Part shown: piece after piece, positions 1 to 8,397 of the stretch
How positions within the stretch are numbered: the first letter of the stretch is position 1
How the letters are laid out: each line of letters begins with the position of its first letter
Source of the DNA: Streptomyces nodosus
GTDB taxonomy: Bacteria; Actinomycetota; Actinomycetes; Streptomycetales; Streptomycetaceae
NCBI RefSeq assembly: GCF_008704995.1
Contig: NZ_CP023747.1
Coordinates: 4,991,501 to 5,055,500, forward strand
DNA: 64,000 nt
Direction: 5' to 3'
Notes under the pieces: generated by a model
What the model was told of the DNA's origin: nothing
What the model saw: only the letters and a program-made list of their open reading frames with translations
Databases searched by the model: none
Program-made: the position numbers and the translations under genes

Positions 1-114
1 CGCTTCCCACCAGGGGCACGCAGTGTCTCCGGCCGCCGAGGTGGGTACACCCTCGGGGTATCGGCCCGGCGGCAACGGAGGCGTCACCGTCCGCACACTC
101 TTCGAGGCGGTTTC

Positions 115-1212
115 ATGGGTGAGTTCATGACGGACCAGAAGCAGACCCCCACTCTCGAACGGCACAGTCCGATCCCCGGCCCGTCGGCATCGTTCGACGG
201 GCATGAGGCCGCGGCCATCCTGGAGCGCGCCCGCGCCTCGGTCGACCCGGCGCTGCGCCGGGCCCTCGACACACTGCCCGAGGCGATGCGCCGGATCGCG
301 CGCTATCACTTCGGCTGGGAGGAGGCGGACGGAACCCCCGCCTCCGGCAATGCGGGGAAGGCGATACGTCCCGCGCTGGTACTGACCGCGGTCCGCGCGC
401 TCGGCGGCCGGGAGACGGCTGCCCTGGGGGCCGCCGCGGCCGTCGAACTGGTCCACAACTTCACGCTGTTGCACGACGACGTGATGGACCGGGACGCGAC
501 CCGCAGGCACCGCCCCACCGCCTGGACCGTGTTCGGCGACGCCGACGCGATCCTGGCCGGGGACGCCCTGCAGGCCCTGGCTCTGCGGCTGCTCGCCGAG
601 GATCCGCACCCGGCGTCCGGGGCCGCGTCCGCCCGGCTTGCGGAGTGCATCATCGAACTGTGCGCCGGACAGCACGCGGACACGGCCATGGAGCGGCGCG
701 GCCCCGACGAGGTCACCCTCGACGAGGTGCTCGCCATGGCCGAGGCGAAGACGGGCGCGCTGCTCGGCTGTGCCTGCGCACTCGGCGCGCTGTATGCGGG
801 GGCGGACGACGAGGATGTCGAGGCGCTGGACGCGTTCGGCCGCGAGGCCGGGCTGGCCTTCCAGCTCATCGACGATGTGATCGGCATCTGGGGTGATCCG
901 AGCCGCACCGGCAAGCCGGCCGGGGCGGATCTCATGGCCCGTAAGAAATCACTGCCGGTGGTCGCGGCGCTCGCCTCGGGCACCCCGGCGGCGACGGACC
1001 TGGCCGAGCTGTACCGGGGGCCCTACGAGGAGGGGGAGCTGGAGCGCACCGTCCTCGCCGTCGAGCAGGCGGGGGGCCGGGACTGGGCGCAGCTCCAGGC
1101 GGCCGACCGGATGGGCCGGGCGATGCACGAGCTGTCCCGGGCGGTTCCCGACCCCGAGGCGGCGGGCGGGCTGCTGGCCCTGGCCGAGTTCGTGACCCGG
1201 CGCAGCACCTGA
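115..1212 (+). CDS. Polyprenyl diphosphate synthase family protein
   Basis: Trans-isoprenyl diphosphate synthase, 365 aa, which condenses isopentenyl diphosphate with an allylic diphosphate to make a C15-C20 or longer prenyl chain. The first Asp-rich motif is DDVMD (residues 121-125) and the second is DDVIGIWGD (253-261). The KAIRPALV segment near residue 82 is the conserved substrate-binding Arg region. All motifs needed for catalysis are present, so the enzyme should be active; chain length cannot be read reliably from the sequence. The start at 115 follows a weak GAGGCGG; an in-frame ATG at 127 is a reasonable alternative. No terpene cyclase or carotenoid gene lies downstream, and the upstream context is outside the window. 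Two hairpins follow the stop. Confidence 0.9.
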   Translation: MGEFMTDQKQTPTLERHSPIPGPSASFDGHEAAAILERARASVDPALRRALDTLPEAMRRIARYHFGWEEADGTPASGNAGKAIRPALVLTAVRALGGRETAALGAAAAVELVHNFTLLHDDVMDRDATRRHRPTAWTVFGDADAILAGDALQALALRLLAEDPHPASGAASARLAECIIELCAGQHADTAMERRGPDEVTLDEVLAMAEAKTGALLGCACALGALYAGADDEDVEALDAFGREAGLAFQLIDDVIGIWGDPSRTGKPAGADLMARKKSLPVVAALASGTPAATDLAELYRGPYEEGELERTVLAVEQAGGRDWAQLQAADRMGRAMHELSRAVPDPEAAGGLLALAEFVTRRST

Positions 1213-1214
1213 CG

Positions 1215-1249
1215 GGCACCGCCGGAGGATCCCGGAGCCTCCGGGTGCC
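1215..1249 (+). terminator. Hairpin after the prenyl synthase gene
   Basis: The arms GGCACC plus CCGGAGG (1215-1228) pair with CCTCCGG plus GTGCC (1238-1249) around a 9-nt loop, two bases after the stop codon. There is no T-run, which is usual for Streptomyces terminators. Confidence 0.6.
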
Positions 1250-1290
1250 GCTCGGCTCCTGACCCCGCGCGCCACCCGGCGGCTCCGGCC

Positions 1291-1331
1291 GGGCGAGCCC
1301 TGCACCTTCCCACGGTGTGCGGGGCTCGCCC
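1291..1331. terminator. Bidirectional hairpin between converging genes
   Basis: GGGCGAGCCC (1291-1300) and GGGCTCGCCC (1322-1331) are perfect inverted repeats. The inner bases GCACC/GGTG extend the stem. It sits between the prenyl synthase gene and the opposing VOC gene and could end transcription from both sides. Confidence 0.6.
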
Positions 1332-1376
1332 GTGTGCACCCGGCTCCCAGGCCCATGCGACGGCGGCAGGGAAGGG

Positions 1377-1790
1377 TCAGGCGCGGCGCTGGGTGAACCG
1401 CAGCAGATTGCCCGCCGGATCGCGGAACGCGCAGTCCCGTACGCCGTACGGCTGGTCCATGGGTTCCTGGACCAGGTCCGCGCCGGAGGCCTGGACACGT
1501 TCGAAGAGGGCGTCGCAGTCCGCGGTGGAGAAGATCACTCCACGCAGCATGCCCTTGGCGAGCAGCTCCGCCATCGCCTGACGGTCCGCGGGGGAGGCGT
1601 CCGGGTTCATCCCCGGGGGTTCCAGGACGATCTCCACATCCGGCTGGAGCGGTGAGCCGACCGTGACCCAGCGCATCCCCTCGAAGCCGACGTCATTGCG
1701 GACCTCCAGGCCCAGGACGTCCCGGTAGAACGCGAGTGCCTTGTCATGGTCGTCCACGGCGATGAAGCACTGGGCAAGTTTCACATCCAT
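1377..1790 (-). CDS. VOC superfamily (glyoxalase/bleomycin-resistance fold) protein
   Basis: 137-aa protein of the vicinal oxygen chelate fold. It opens with a beta strand and a DHDKALAFYRDVLGLEV helix typical of the family and closes with a CAFRDPAGNLLRF strand holding the usual FxDPxGN signature. Members are metal-dependent dioxygenases, isomerases or binding proteins; substrate cannot be assigned. The gene lies 9 bp downstream of the AraC-type regulator on the same strand and is almost certainly co-transcribed with it, a common regulator/VOC pairing in Streptomyces. Confidence 0.8.
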   Translation of the reverse strand: MDVKLAQCFIAVDDHDKALAFYRDVLGLEVRNDVGFEGMRWVTVGSPLQPDVEIVLEPPGMNPDASPADRQAMAELLAKGMLRGVIFSTADCDALFERVQASGADLVQEPMDQPYGVRDCAFRDPAGNLLRFTQRRA

Positions 1791-1799
1791 GACCCCACG

Positions 1800-2270
1800 C
1801 TAGATCCGCGCCCGCGGATCTTCCTCCCCGTTCACGGTTCCGCCCGCAGGGGCCGGCCCCCGGGGCGCGTCCCCCGGCCGGCGGCGGAGGGGGCGGGTCA
1901 GTCCCCTCACCACGCAGGGTGGTATCGCCGCCCCGTGCTCGTGCGACCGTGCCCGGTAGGCGCTGGGTGTCTCGCCCACCAGCTCCGTGAAGCGCGAGCT
2001 GAACGACCCCAGGGACGTACATCCCACCGCGAGGCAGACCTCCGTCACGGACAGGTCGCCGCGTCGCAGCAGCGCCTTGGCCCGCTCGATGCGGCGGGTC
2101 ATGAGGTAGCTGTAGGGCGTCTCCCCGTAGGCCGCGCGGAAGCTGCGCTGAAAGTGCCCCGGCGACATCAGCGCGGTGTGCGCGATCGCCGCCATGTCCA
2201 GCGGCTCCGCGTACTCACGGTCCATCCGGTCCCGCGCGCGCCGTAGCCGGACCAGGTCGTCGACATCCAC
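1800..2270 (-). CDS. AraC-family transcriptional regulator, DNA-binding domain only
   Basis: 156-aa regulator consisting of an AraC-type double helix-turn-helix at residues about 5-105 followed by a basic, Pro-rich tail. The segment MAAIAHTALMSPGHFQRSF forms the first HTH and VCLAVGCTSLGSFSSRF the second. There is no N-terminal ligand-binding domain, so it resembles the short AraC/Ada-type regulators. It is the first gene of a two-gene unit with the VOC protein and is divergent from the ABC exporter operon, so the 209-bp gap (2271-2479) carries both promoters. A role in regulating either neighbour is inferred from position only. Confidence 0.85.
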   Translation of the reverse strand: MDVDDLVRLRRARDRMDREYAEPLDMAAIAHTALMSPGHFQRSFRAAYGETPYSYLMTRRIERAKALLRRGDLSVTEVCLAVGCTSLGSFSSRFTELVGETPSAYRARSHEHGAAIPPCVVRGLTRPLRRRPGDAPRGPAPAGGTVNGEEDPRARI

Positions 2271-2479
2271 ACCCCCAGCATCGCAAACGCGCCCGCGCCG
2301 CCCAAGAGGCCCGGCACAACGGTCCGACGCGGGGACGGGACAGTGGGAGGACGGGTTTCGGACAAGATCCAGAACCGGCGTTCCCGGACCCGTGTCTCCC
2401 GCTTATAGTCATTTGTGCCACGGGAATTTCTCGCCGCACAAGCCCTTCAGTGGGGCTTTGCCCATGCTGTAGGTCGTCC

Positions 2480-3244
2480 ATGCCCCTGCTCGAAATGCAC
2501 GCCCTTCATCAGGGATACCGCGGAAAACCCGTCATCCGCGGTGTCGGCCTCGAACTGGACGCCGGGGCGTTCGGTCTTCTGGGCCCCAACGGTGCGGGCA
2601 AGAGCACGCTCCTGCGGAGCCTGGCCACGATGAGCCGGCCGACTTCGGGCAGTATCCGCCTGTTCGGCCATGAGGTGACCACGGCGAAGCAACTGAGGGC
2701 GGCCCGGCGCCAGATCGGTTTCCTCCCGCAGAGTTTTGTCTATCCCGCGGACTTCACGGTGACGGATTTCGTGAGGCATTGCGCCTGGCTGCGGGAAATC
2801 CCCCGGGACCGTATTCCGGAGGCCGCGGCGGAGGCGATCGAACGGGTGGAACTCGGTGATTCGTCACGCACGCCGTTACGGAAACTGTCCGGTGGAATGC
2901 TGCGCCGCGCGGGCATCGCCCAGGCCATCGCCGGACGGCCGAGGCTGGTGATCCTCGACGAACCGACCACCGGGCTCGACCCCCATCAGAGGGTGAGATT
3001 CAGAGAACTCGTCCGCGATCTGGCACAGGACAGCTGTGTCCTGCTCAGCACCCACCTGGTGGAGGACGTGGCGCACACGTGCTCGACCATCGGCGTGCTG
3101 CAGGAGGGGACCCTGCGGTTCGTGGGGACGCCCGCCGAGCTCGAGGAGTCGGCCACCGCCGACGCGCCCGGGGACACCCCTCTCGAACGGGGCTATGCCT
3201 CGGCCCTGAGCGCTCCCGGCCCGCAGGCGGTGGGCGCGCCATGA
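2480..3244 (+). CDS. ABC transporter ATP-binding protein (exporter type), TTA-containing
   Basis: ATPase subunit of an ABC-2 type exporter, 254 aa. It has Walker A GPNGAGKST, the Q-loop region PQSFVYP, signature LSGGM, Walker B LVILDEP and the switch histidine in LLSTHLVED. The start at 2480 is chosen because AGG at 2471-2473 is correctly spaced; an earlier in-frame ATG at 2450 lacks a ribosome site. Leu133 is encoded by TTA at 2876-2878, which in Streptomyces makes translation depend on the developmental tRNA bldA. The stop overlaps the start of the next membrane gene by 4 bp. Substrate unknown; lantibiotic-immunity-like and drug-efflux systems share this layout. Confidence 0.9.
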   Translation: MPLLEMHALHQGYRGKPVIRGVGLELDAGAFGLLGPNGAGKSTLLRSLATMSRPTSGSIRLFGHEVTTAKQLRAARRQIGFLPQSFVYPADFTVTDFVRHCAWLREIPRDRIPEAAAEAIERVELGDSSRTPLRKLSGGMLRRAGIAQAIAGRPRLVILDEPTTGLDPHQRVRFRELVRDLAQDSCVLLSTHLVEDVAHTCSTIGVLQEGTLRFVGTPAELEESATADAPGDTPLERGYASALSAPGPQAVGAP

Positions 3245-4473
3245 CCGGACTGCTCGTCGAACTCCGGCGGACCCCCGTCCGTTGGGCGGCCCCGCCTCTG
3301 CTCGCGGCCTGCACGGCCATGGTCTTCCTGGTCGGCGGGGACTGGAGGGGATCCTGGCCGGAGACGTCCGCGGCGGCCACCCGCGCCGCCATCCCCCTGA
3401 TGGTGGCCGGGACCGGTATCGCCGCGGAGAGAGCCTCCCGCCTCCGGCGTAGTGGAGCGGAGGCACTTCTCGCGGCCCGGCCCCCGCACCAGGTCGAACT
3501 GGCGCGCCTGACCGCTGACGCCGTATGGCTCGGCGCCGTCTACCTCCTCTGCACCGCCTTCACCTGGATCGCCACCGCCGGGGCTCCCGGTGGTCCCTGG
3601 CTCGATTACGTCCTCTTCGGAGTCTCCGGGGTCGTCTTCGCCCTGGCCCTCGGCCACTTCATCGGGCGCTCGCTGCCCGGCCGTTTCACCGGCGCGCTCG
3701 CGGCCGTCGGCGGGTTCCTCCTCTTCAGCCTGGTCTTCGGCTCGCAGTCCTCCCCGCTCGCCGATGTCGTCTTCTACCACGCCATCGATGTGCGGCTCTC
3801 GGCCACGCATCTGGTGTGGCGGCTCGCGATCACCGGGCTCGCCGTGGCGGCCATGTGCACGGTGAGTTCGCTGCTGAGCAGGGACCGGCGGAGCACCGGG
3901 GCGGCGGGCGCGGCGGGGTTCTTCTCCCTGGCCACACTGGTCTGCGTGGTCGCCATGCCGGGAAGCGACAGCGCCCTGCTGGAGACCCGTCGGGTCGGAA
4001 CGCCGGTGTGCGAAGCGGGCGGAGGAGGCACCGTGTGCGTATGGCCGGAGCACGTGCATCGCCTGCCGGAAGCCGTGGCGGCGGCGGACAGGGTGGCCAG
4101 GGCCGCCCGGGGTGTCGTGCCGGCCCCCGAACGCTATGCGGAACAAGGGCTGGAGCGGGACGGCACGGGCGGCTTCACCCTGGACCATGGGCGGAAGGAC
4201 CTTCTGCACACCATGCTTCTGGAACTGACGGGCCCCCACCAGACCTGGTGCGAGAGCGAGCCGGAAGCCCTGGCGGAACGCAGGATGTATGCGGGACTCC
4301 GGCTGGAGACATGGCTGGAGGCGCGCGCCACGGACTCCGGGAAGCTGCCCGCGTACACCTACTCGGGAGACACGGCATGGTTGTCCGACGTCCGGCGGGC
4401 GAGGAAACTCCCGACCGCCGAACAGGTCAGCCGGGCGAAGGAATGGGCTCGCGACATGGCGGCGCCTTGCTGA
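3241..4473 (+). CDS. Integral membrane protein, probable ABC exporter permease with soluble C-terminal domain
   Basis: 410 aa. The first about 240 residues hold roughly six hydrophobic segments, for example residues 16-33 and segments ending near SLPGRF and SLVFGSQS. The last about 160 residues are hydrophilic and contain several Cys, including the VCEAGGGGTVCVWPEH stretch. The start at 3241 overlaps the ATPase stop by 4 bp (ATGA), showing translational coupling. It is not a classic ABC2_membrane sequence and is named from context. The C-terminal Cys-bearing part is probably extracytoplasmic and could be a substrate-contacting domain; that is inference. Confidence 0.75.
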   Translation: MTGLLVELRRTPVRWAAPPLLAACTAMVFLVGGDWRGSWPETSAAATRAAIPLMVAGTGIAAERASRLRRSGAEALLAARPPHQVELARLTADAVWLGAVYLLCTAFTWIATAGAPGGPWLDYVLFGVSGVVFALALGHFIGRSLPGRFTGALAAVGGFLLFSLVFGSQSSPLADVVFYHAIDVRLSATHLVWRLAITGLAVAAMCTVSSLLSRDRRSTGAAGAAGFFSLATLVCVVAMPGSDSALLETRRVGTPVCEAGGGGTVCVWPEHVHRLPEAVAAADRVARAARGVVPAPERYAEQGLERDGTGGFTLDHGRKDLLHTMLLELTGPHQTWCESEPEALAERRMYAGLRLETWLEARATDSGKLPAYTYSGDTAWLSDVRRARKLPTAEQVSRAKEWARDMAAPC

Positions 4474-5093
4474 CCGAAGACCGCGGCTTCTCCCCCCTCG
4501 CAAGCCACCTCCGGTCCCACCACAGCGCTCGCTCCCTCGCGTTCCTGGTCGGCTGCGCCGCGGTGCTCACCTGGTGGGGCGGGCAGGCCGTGCTCTTCCC
4601 CGACATGAGCGGCGACAAGCCCGTTCCGGCATCGGGCGCGGCTTTTATGCCCATGCTGCTCGGCATCGGCGTGCTGATCTCGACGATCGACGGCATGGCC
4701 GACTTCTCCCGGGCCGCCGCCCGGCCCCGCTCCCATGTCCTTGCCCGACATCTGACCGTGGCATTCGGAATCGCGATGCTCTCGGCATGCATCGCCCTCC
4801 TGCTGTCCGGCGACCCCGACGCGATCCCCCTGGCCTGCCGAAACCTGCTGGGCTTCACCGGCCTGGCAGCCTTCTCCGCCGCGCTGCTCGGTCTCCGGCT
4901 CTCCTGGCTCCTCCCCGTCACACAGACGGTCCCCGCCTTCCTCCTGGGAACACCGGGAACCGGAGGAACAGACACCCCCTGGTGGTCCTGGCCCCGCGCG
5001 ACCACCGGAAACGGCACGGCCTGGGTCATCGCGACGGGACTGATGGCGACAGGGATGCTCCTCGTCCTCCTCCGGGCCGACCGCAGCACCTGA
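4443..5093 (+). CDS. Integral membrane protein, second permease-like subunit of the exporter
   Basis: 216 aa with about five or six hydrophobic segments (AFLVGCAAVLTWWGG, MPMLLGIGVLI, VAFGIAMLSACIALLL, a LLGFTGLAAFSAALL segment, and a C-terminal WVIATGLMATGMLLVLL). It overlaps the preceding membrane gene by 31 bp if it starts at the ATG at 4443; a TTG at 4467 (7-bp overlap) is an equally plausible start. The tight overlap argues for a single operon and a complex of one ATPase and two membrane subunits. No family beyond ABC-associated membrane protein was recognised. Confidence 0.7.
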   Translation: MGSRHGGALLTEDRGFSPLASHLRSHHSARSLAFLVGCAAVLTWWGGQAVLFPDMSGDKPVPASGAAFMPMLLGIGVLISTIDGMADFSRAAARPRSHVLARHLTVAFGIAMLSACIALLLSGDPDAIPLACRNLLGFTGLAAFSAALLGLRLSWLLPVTQTVPAFLLGTPGTGGTDTPWWSWPRATTGNGTAWVIATGLMATGMLLVLLRADRST

Positions 5094-5179
5094 CCACCGG
5101 ACGAAGAGACCGCACCCGTACCCTCATGGACGCCGTGCTCGGCGGCCTGTGGGCCGGGGACGGCCGGGGGCTTCGCGCG

Positions 5180-5791
5180 CTACAACCCGGCCGCCTGGGC
5201 CAGTGATGCCCGGTCGTCCTCACCCAGTTGAAGGCCGGCCAACAGTTCGTCGTCGGCCAGCAGGCGCCGCACCCATGCCGCGTCGGCAACGAATGCCGCT
5301 CGGCAGAGGGCCCGTTCGGGGTGGTCTCTCTCGGGGCCGCCGACCGCCAGGTCCCACGCGTTGTCGGGGTCGGTCGGTGCGGACAAGGCGGCGGCTATGA
5401 GCACGAGCCCGAAGAGTTCGTTCCGGCGTGGGACCGATGGATCGGCGGTCAGTCTCAGCAGGTACGGGACGACCGCCGGCATCGTGGCACTGATGGACAT
5501 CGGCCCTGACATCACAAGCCAGTCCAGTGCTTGCTCGGCCATCTCAGCCGCGTCGGGATCGAGCAGCCCGCGCAGGACGACCGGGACATCGACCGGGCAG
5601 CCAGGAATGGACGACCATTCCACGTCCTCGCACCCTTCCAGTGCCGGATGCGGGAAAGCCTCCTGCCTCAGGTGCGGATAGGCCGCCGTCAGGGCTGCTG
5701 TCGCTGTCACCGCTGCGGCCTCGTGATCCACTTTGCACACCGGCGTGCCTCCCATCCACCCACGGGCGCCGTACCGGCGGACAACGATCAC
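5180..5791 (-). CDS. Conserved hypothetical protein, alpha-helical
   Basis: 203 aa, not recognised. The sequence from about residue 25 onward is a run of amphipathic helices (AAAVTATAALTAAYPHLRQEAF, then PDAAEMAEQALDWLVMSG, then MPAVVPYLLRLTADPSVP) reminiscent of HEAT-like repeats. Codon use and GC skew match a real Streptomyces gene. The true start may be a little downstream because the first 15 residues are low complexity. It is divergent from the HEAT-like gene at 5889; the two may be functionally related because both look like helical-repeat proteins. Confidence 0.6.
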   Translation of the reverse strand: MIVVRRYGARGWMGGTPVCKVDHEAAAVTATAALTAAYPHLRQEAFPHPALEGCEDVEWSSIPGCPVDVPVVLRGLLDPDAAEMAEQALDWLVMSGPMSISATMPAVVPYLLRLTADPSVPRRNELFGLVLIAAALSAPTDPDNAWDLAVGGPERDHPERALCRAAFVADAAWVRRLLADDELLAGLQLGEDDRASLAQAAGL

Positions 5792-5888
5792 CTGGACGCC
5801 ATGAGTCTATGCACGCCCCACCTTCACGGCCTTGAGAACCCGGTATCGGCGCCGCGCCGGTGTCGGAGTCGGCTGGAACACTGCGGCC

Positions 5889-7316
5889 GTGATCGACGAG
5901 AGAACCGCGAACCGTCCTGATGCCTCAGCCGGCTCCCTGCCGCCCACAGCGCGGGCAGAGCTTGCCGGCACCTCCTGGGAGGAGCTGCCGCACTTCTGTA
6001 CGGGCCGACACGGTGTGCCCGACACACCGGACATTCTCATCAATGTGCTCGCCGCCGACCGGTCCCGCAGGGTGCGTGCGGTCGGGAACCTGTACCGGCT
6101 GCTCCTCCATCAGGAGCGGCTGTTCCCGGCATCCGCCCCGGCGGCCTTGGTCGTCGCCCTTCTTCTCGACGATCCGCGCACCCTCGCCGAAGACCGGTGG
6201 GAGCGCAGGGCGAACCGGCGGTCGCTGCGGGCCGAACTGCTGAACTGGCTGGCCTGGTTCGCCGACATCGCCCGCCTGGACGTCGAGGACGGTGTCGGCG
6301 CGGCGCGGGATCTGGCCGCCGCCCGTGCGGCACGGCCGGTGCTCCAGGACCGTATCGCGGATTTCTGCGAGGACGACGATCCGCAGGTGAGGGAGGCCGC
6401 GCTGGCGGCCACCGCCCTGCTGCTGGCCGACCCCGCCCTCGCCTCGTCCGTACCCCGGTACGCGCCCGCCGTCCGCGCGGTCCTGGCCGTGAGCGTGGAC
6501 TCGTACCACCGGTGGATCGCCCGGGAACGACTGGCGGCTTGGGGGGAGGACGTCACCGGTCTCGTCGTCGCGGAGGAGGCGCACCGTGCGGCCCTGGACC
6601 GGGCACGCGATCTGGCGGACGACCCGTTCGGGGAGGGCCGGGAGCAGGCGATCCGCTGGCTGGAGGAGCAGCCCGAGGACACCGCGGCTCCGGACCGACC
6701 CGGCCGGCGGCGTGAGGACCGGACCGCGCCCGTGCAGGCGGCCCCGCACGAGTCGGCCCCCGAGCCGCCGGTGGCCGCCCCGGGGAGCGAGGCGGGACGT
6801 CGGGGCCCGTGGCGGATCGCCAGGGCCGAGGAGCGCGCCGAGTGGGACTTCACGCCGTACACAGGAGTCGGCCCGCTGCACTTCGGGATGACCCTGGAGG
6901 AGATCACCGGAGCCCTCGGCGAACGACCGACCGTCTTGTCCTCCTCCCGTCACGGCGAAGGCCACGAGCTCGACTTCGCCGACTTCACCGCGACCGGGAT
7001 CAGGGCCATCTTCCGGGACAGCCGCCTGGGGTGTGTGGCCGTGAACGCGCTCACCGGCCCCCAGGTGAGACTCGACGCGGCCCCGCTGACCGGCTGCGCG
7101 CCCTCCCAGGTGGAGGACTGGCTCGTCCACCGCACCACACCGCGGCCCGGCAGCCTGATGTACAGCCCCGCTGCCGATCCGGTCTTCGCCGACCTCGGCC
7201 TGGCGATCCGCTCCCAGCGGGCCGGCGACGCCGTCCTGACGCGACCGCTCTTCCTGCACTACGACTGGCTCGACCTGTGGCACTCGCTACCGAGCGAGGA
7301 GTGGAACTGCTCCTGA
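5889..7316 (+). CDS. Hypothetical protein with HEAT-like repeats and a C-terminal globular domain
   Basis: 475 aa from a GTG at 5889; an open frame continues upstream to an ATG at 5832, but the extra residues are Arg-rich and look untranslated. Residues about 25-265 are helical repeats (ILINVLAADRSRRVRAVGNLY and similar), consistent with a HEAT/ARM solenoid. A Pro/Ala/Glu-rich linker of about 60 residues follows. The last 160 residues start with FTPYTGVGPLHFGM, a motif seen in small globular domains of unknown function that are sometimes found as immunity-like proteins. Function not assignable. Divergent neighbour at 5180. Confidence 0.6.
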   Translation: MIDERTANRPDASAGSLPPTARAELAGTSWEELPHFCTGRHGVPDTPDILINVLAADRSRRVRAVGNLYRLLLHQERLFPASAPAALVVALLLDDPRTLAEDRWERRANRRSLRAELLNWLAWFADIARLDVEDGVGAARDLAAARAARPVLQDRIADFCEDDDPQVREAALAATALLLADPALASSVPRYAPAVRAVLAVSVDSYHRWIARERLAAWGEDVTGLVVAEEAHRAALDRARDLADDPFGEGREQAIRWLEEQPEDTAAPDRPGRRREDRTAPVQAAPHESAPEPPVAAPGSEAGRRGPWRIARAEERAEWDFTPYTGVGPLHFGMTLEEITGALGERPTVLSSSRHGEGHELDFADFTATGIRAIFRDSRLGCVAVNALTGPQVRLDAAPLTGCAPSQVEDWLVHRTTPRPGSLMYSPAADPVFADLGLAIRSQRAGDAVLTRPLFLHYDWLDLWHSLPSEEWNCS

Positions 7317-7372
7317 AGCGTGGAAGGAGGGCACCATGGCCGGCTGGCGATGAAGCCTCTTCGTCTTCCCGC

Positions 7373-7735
7373 TCAGTGCGCCTTGCTGGAGCCAAAGATC
7401 TCGATGGCGAGTGCCCCGAGGGCTTCCTTCTCGGGGCCGTAGATCGTGCGGATGTTGGCGAGTTGCTGGTCGCGGGTGGCGGTCGGGTTGACGTTGCAGG
7501 GGCCTTCGCCGTCGAGGAGGGCTTCGAAGTCGGGGTACTCAGTGACGCGGAGGACCTGGACGTCGCAGGTCTCGTCGGTGTCCTTGATGCGGAAGCGGAT
7601 GGTGTCGCCGGCGGCGAGGTCGGCGAGGTGCGGGTACTTGACCCGCACCTCGATGGTCTTGGCGCCCGCGGCGACGAGCTCGAAGTACTGGCGGTAGAGG
7701 TTGAGCTCGCGGACGCGGGCGGTGCGGTCGGTCAT
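7373..7735 (-). CDS. ASCH-domain protein
   Basis: 120-aa stand-alone ASCH domain (PUA-like fold), a family linked to RNA binding, translation-associated functions and N4-acetylcytidine amidohydrolase activity (YqfB-type). Typical features are the KTIEVRV strand near residue 26, the GDTIRF turn at 43-48 and the VLRVTEYPDF strand. The ATG at 7735 overlaps the stop of the upstream synthetase-like pseudogene by 4 bp (ATGA), so the two genes were translationally coupled. With the partner broken, translation now probably depends on whatever is left of the leader. Confidence 0.75.
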   Translation of the reverse strand: MTDRTARVRELNLYRQYFELVAAGAKTIEVRVKYPHLADLAAGDTIRFRIKDTDETCDVQVLRVTEYPDFEALLDGEGPCNVNPTATRDQQLANIRTIYGPEKEALGALAIEIFGSSKAH

Positions 7736-8397
7736 CGGCAGGGAACGCTCCTGGGGGACGGTGCGGTGATCAGGCGGCCGATCTCGGCGGCCGAGTGCGA
7801 GCGGAAGAAGTGGCGGGGGTCGGAGAGCAAGGTCTCGGCCATGGCGAGCAGTTGGTCGGCGTACTAGGTGACGGTGCCGGGCCACTGCCGGGTGTCGAGC
7901 ATCCAAGGGGCAGCGCCTTCGGGCAAGGGGACACGGCCTTCTCGTACGAGGGATTTCGACAGCTTGGCGCCGGTGTCGGTGACGACCTGGGGGCAGAACA
8001 GGCGGGCCGGGAGCTGGGCTCGGGCGAGGCCTACCGCTTGGAGTGCCTCGTCGACGAGGTGGCAGCCGAAGACCCAGTCGCCGCCTTTGACCATGATGTG
8101 CAGGGTGCCCTGGGGGCTGGTCAGGCCGAGTTCCTTGACCAGGTTGCGGTAGAGGGTGGCCAGGTCGATATAGCCGCCGGCGGTGGGCGTGATGGTGGCC
8201 TTGTATGAGCCGTGGTGGAGGCAGACAGCGGAGACGTCCGCGGACTCGGGGCCGGCGAGGTGGACCCGGGTGCGTTCGGAGTGCTTCTCCGTCCATCCGC
8301 AGCAGGGGTGCGGACAGGGGACGCGGAGGTGCGGGATGCCCGTGGACGGGGCGAGCCACCAGCGGGCGGCGTCAGTGCGGGCCGCGCAAGCGAAGAA
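7732..8397 (-). pseudogene. Truncated class I aminoacyl-tRNA-synthetase-like gene with an internal stop
   Basis: A reading frame on the minus strand encodes a Cys-rich CPHPCCGW zinc-site-like segment (about 8305-8330), then GGYIDLATLYRNLVKELGL, KGGDWVFGCHLVDEALQAVG and GAKLSKSLVREG. The last resembles a KMSKS loop of class I synthetases. The frame is cut by TAG at 7864-7866 (between WPGTVT and YADQLLAM), yet clearly coding sequence resumes (LLAMAETLLSDPRHFFR) and runs to a stop overlapping the ASCH start. The amino-terminal half, including any HIGH motif, is missing: the frame ends near 8397, where integrase sequence on the other strand begins. The family assignment is moderate; its broken state is clear. 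Confidence 0.65.

Noticed and set aside
8183..8390. Plus-strand start of the integrase frame at 8183
   Set aside because: This part is antisense to the synthetase-like pseudogene and has no integrase similarity; real integrase sequence starts near 8391.
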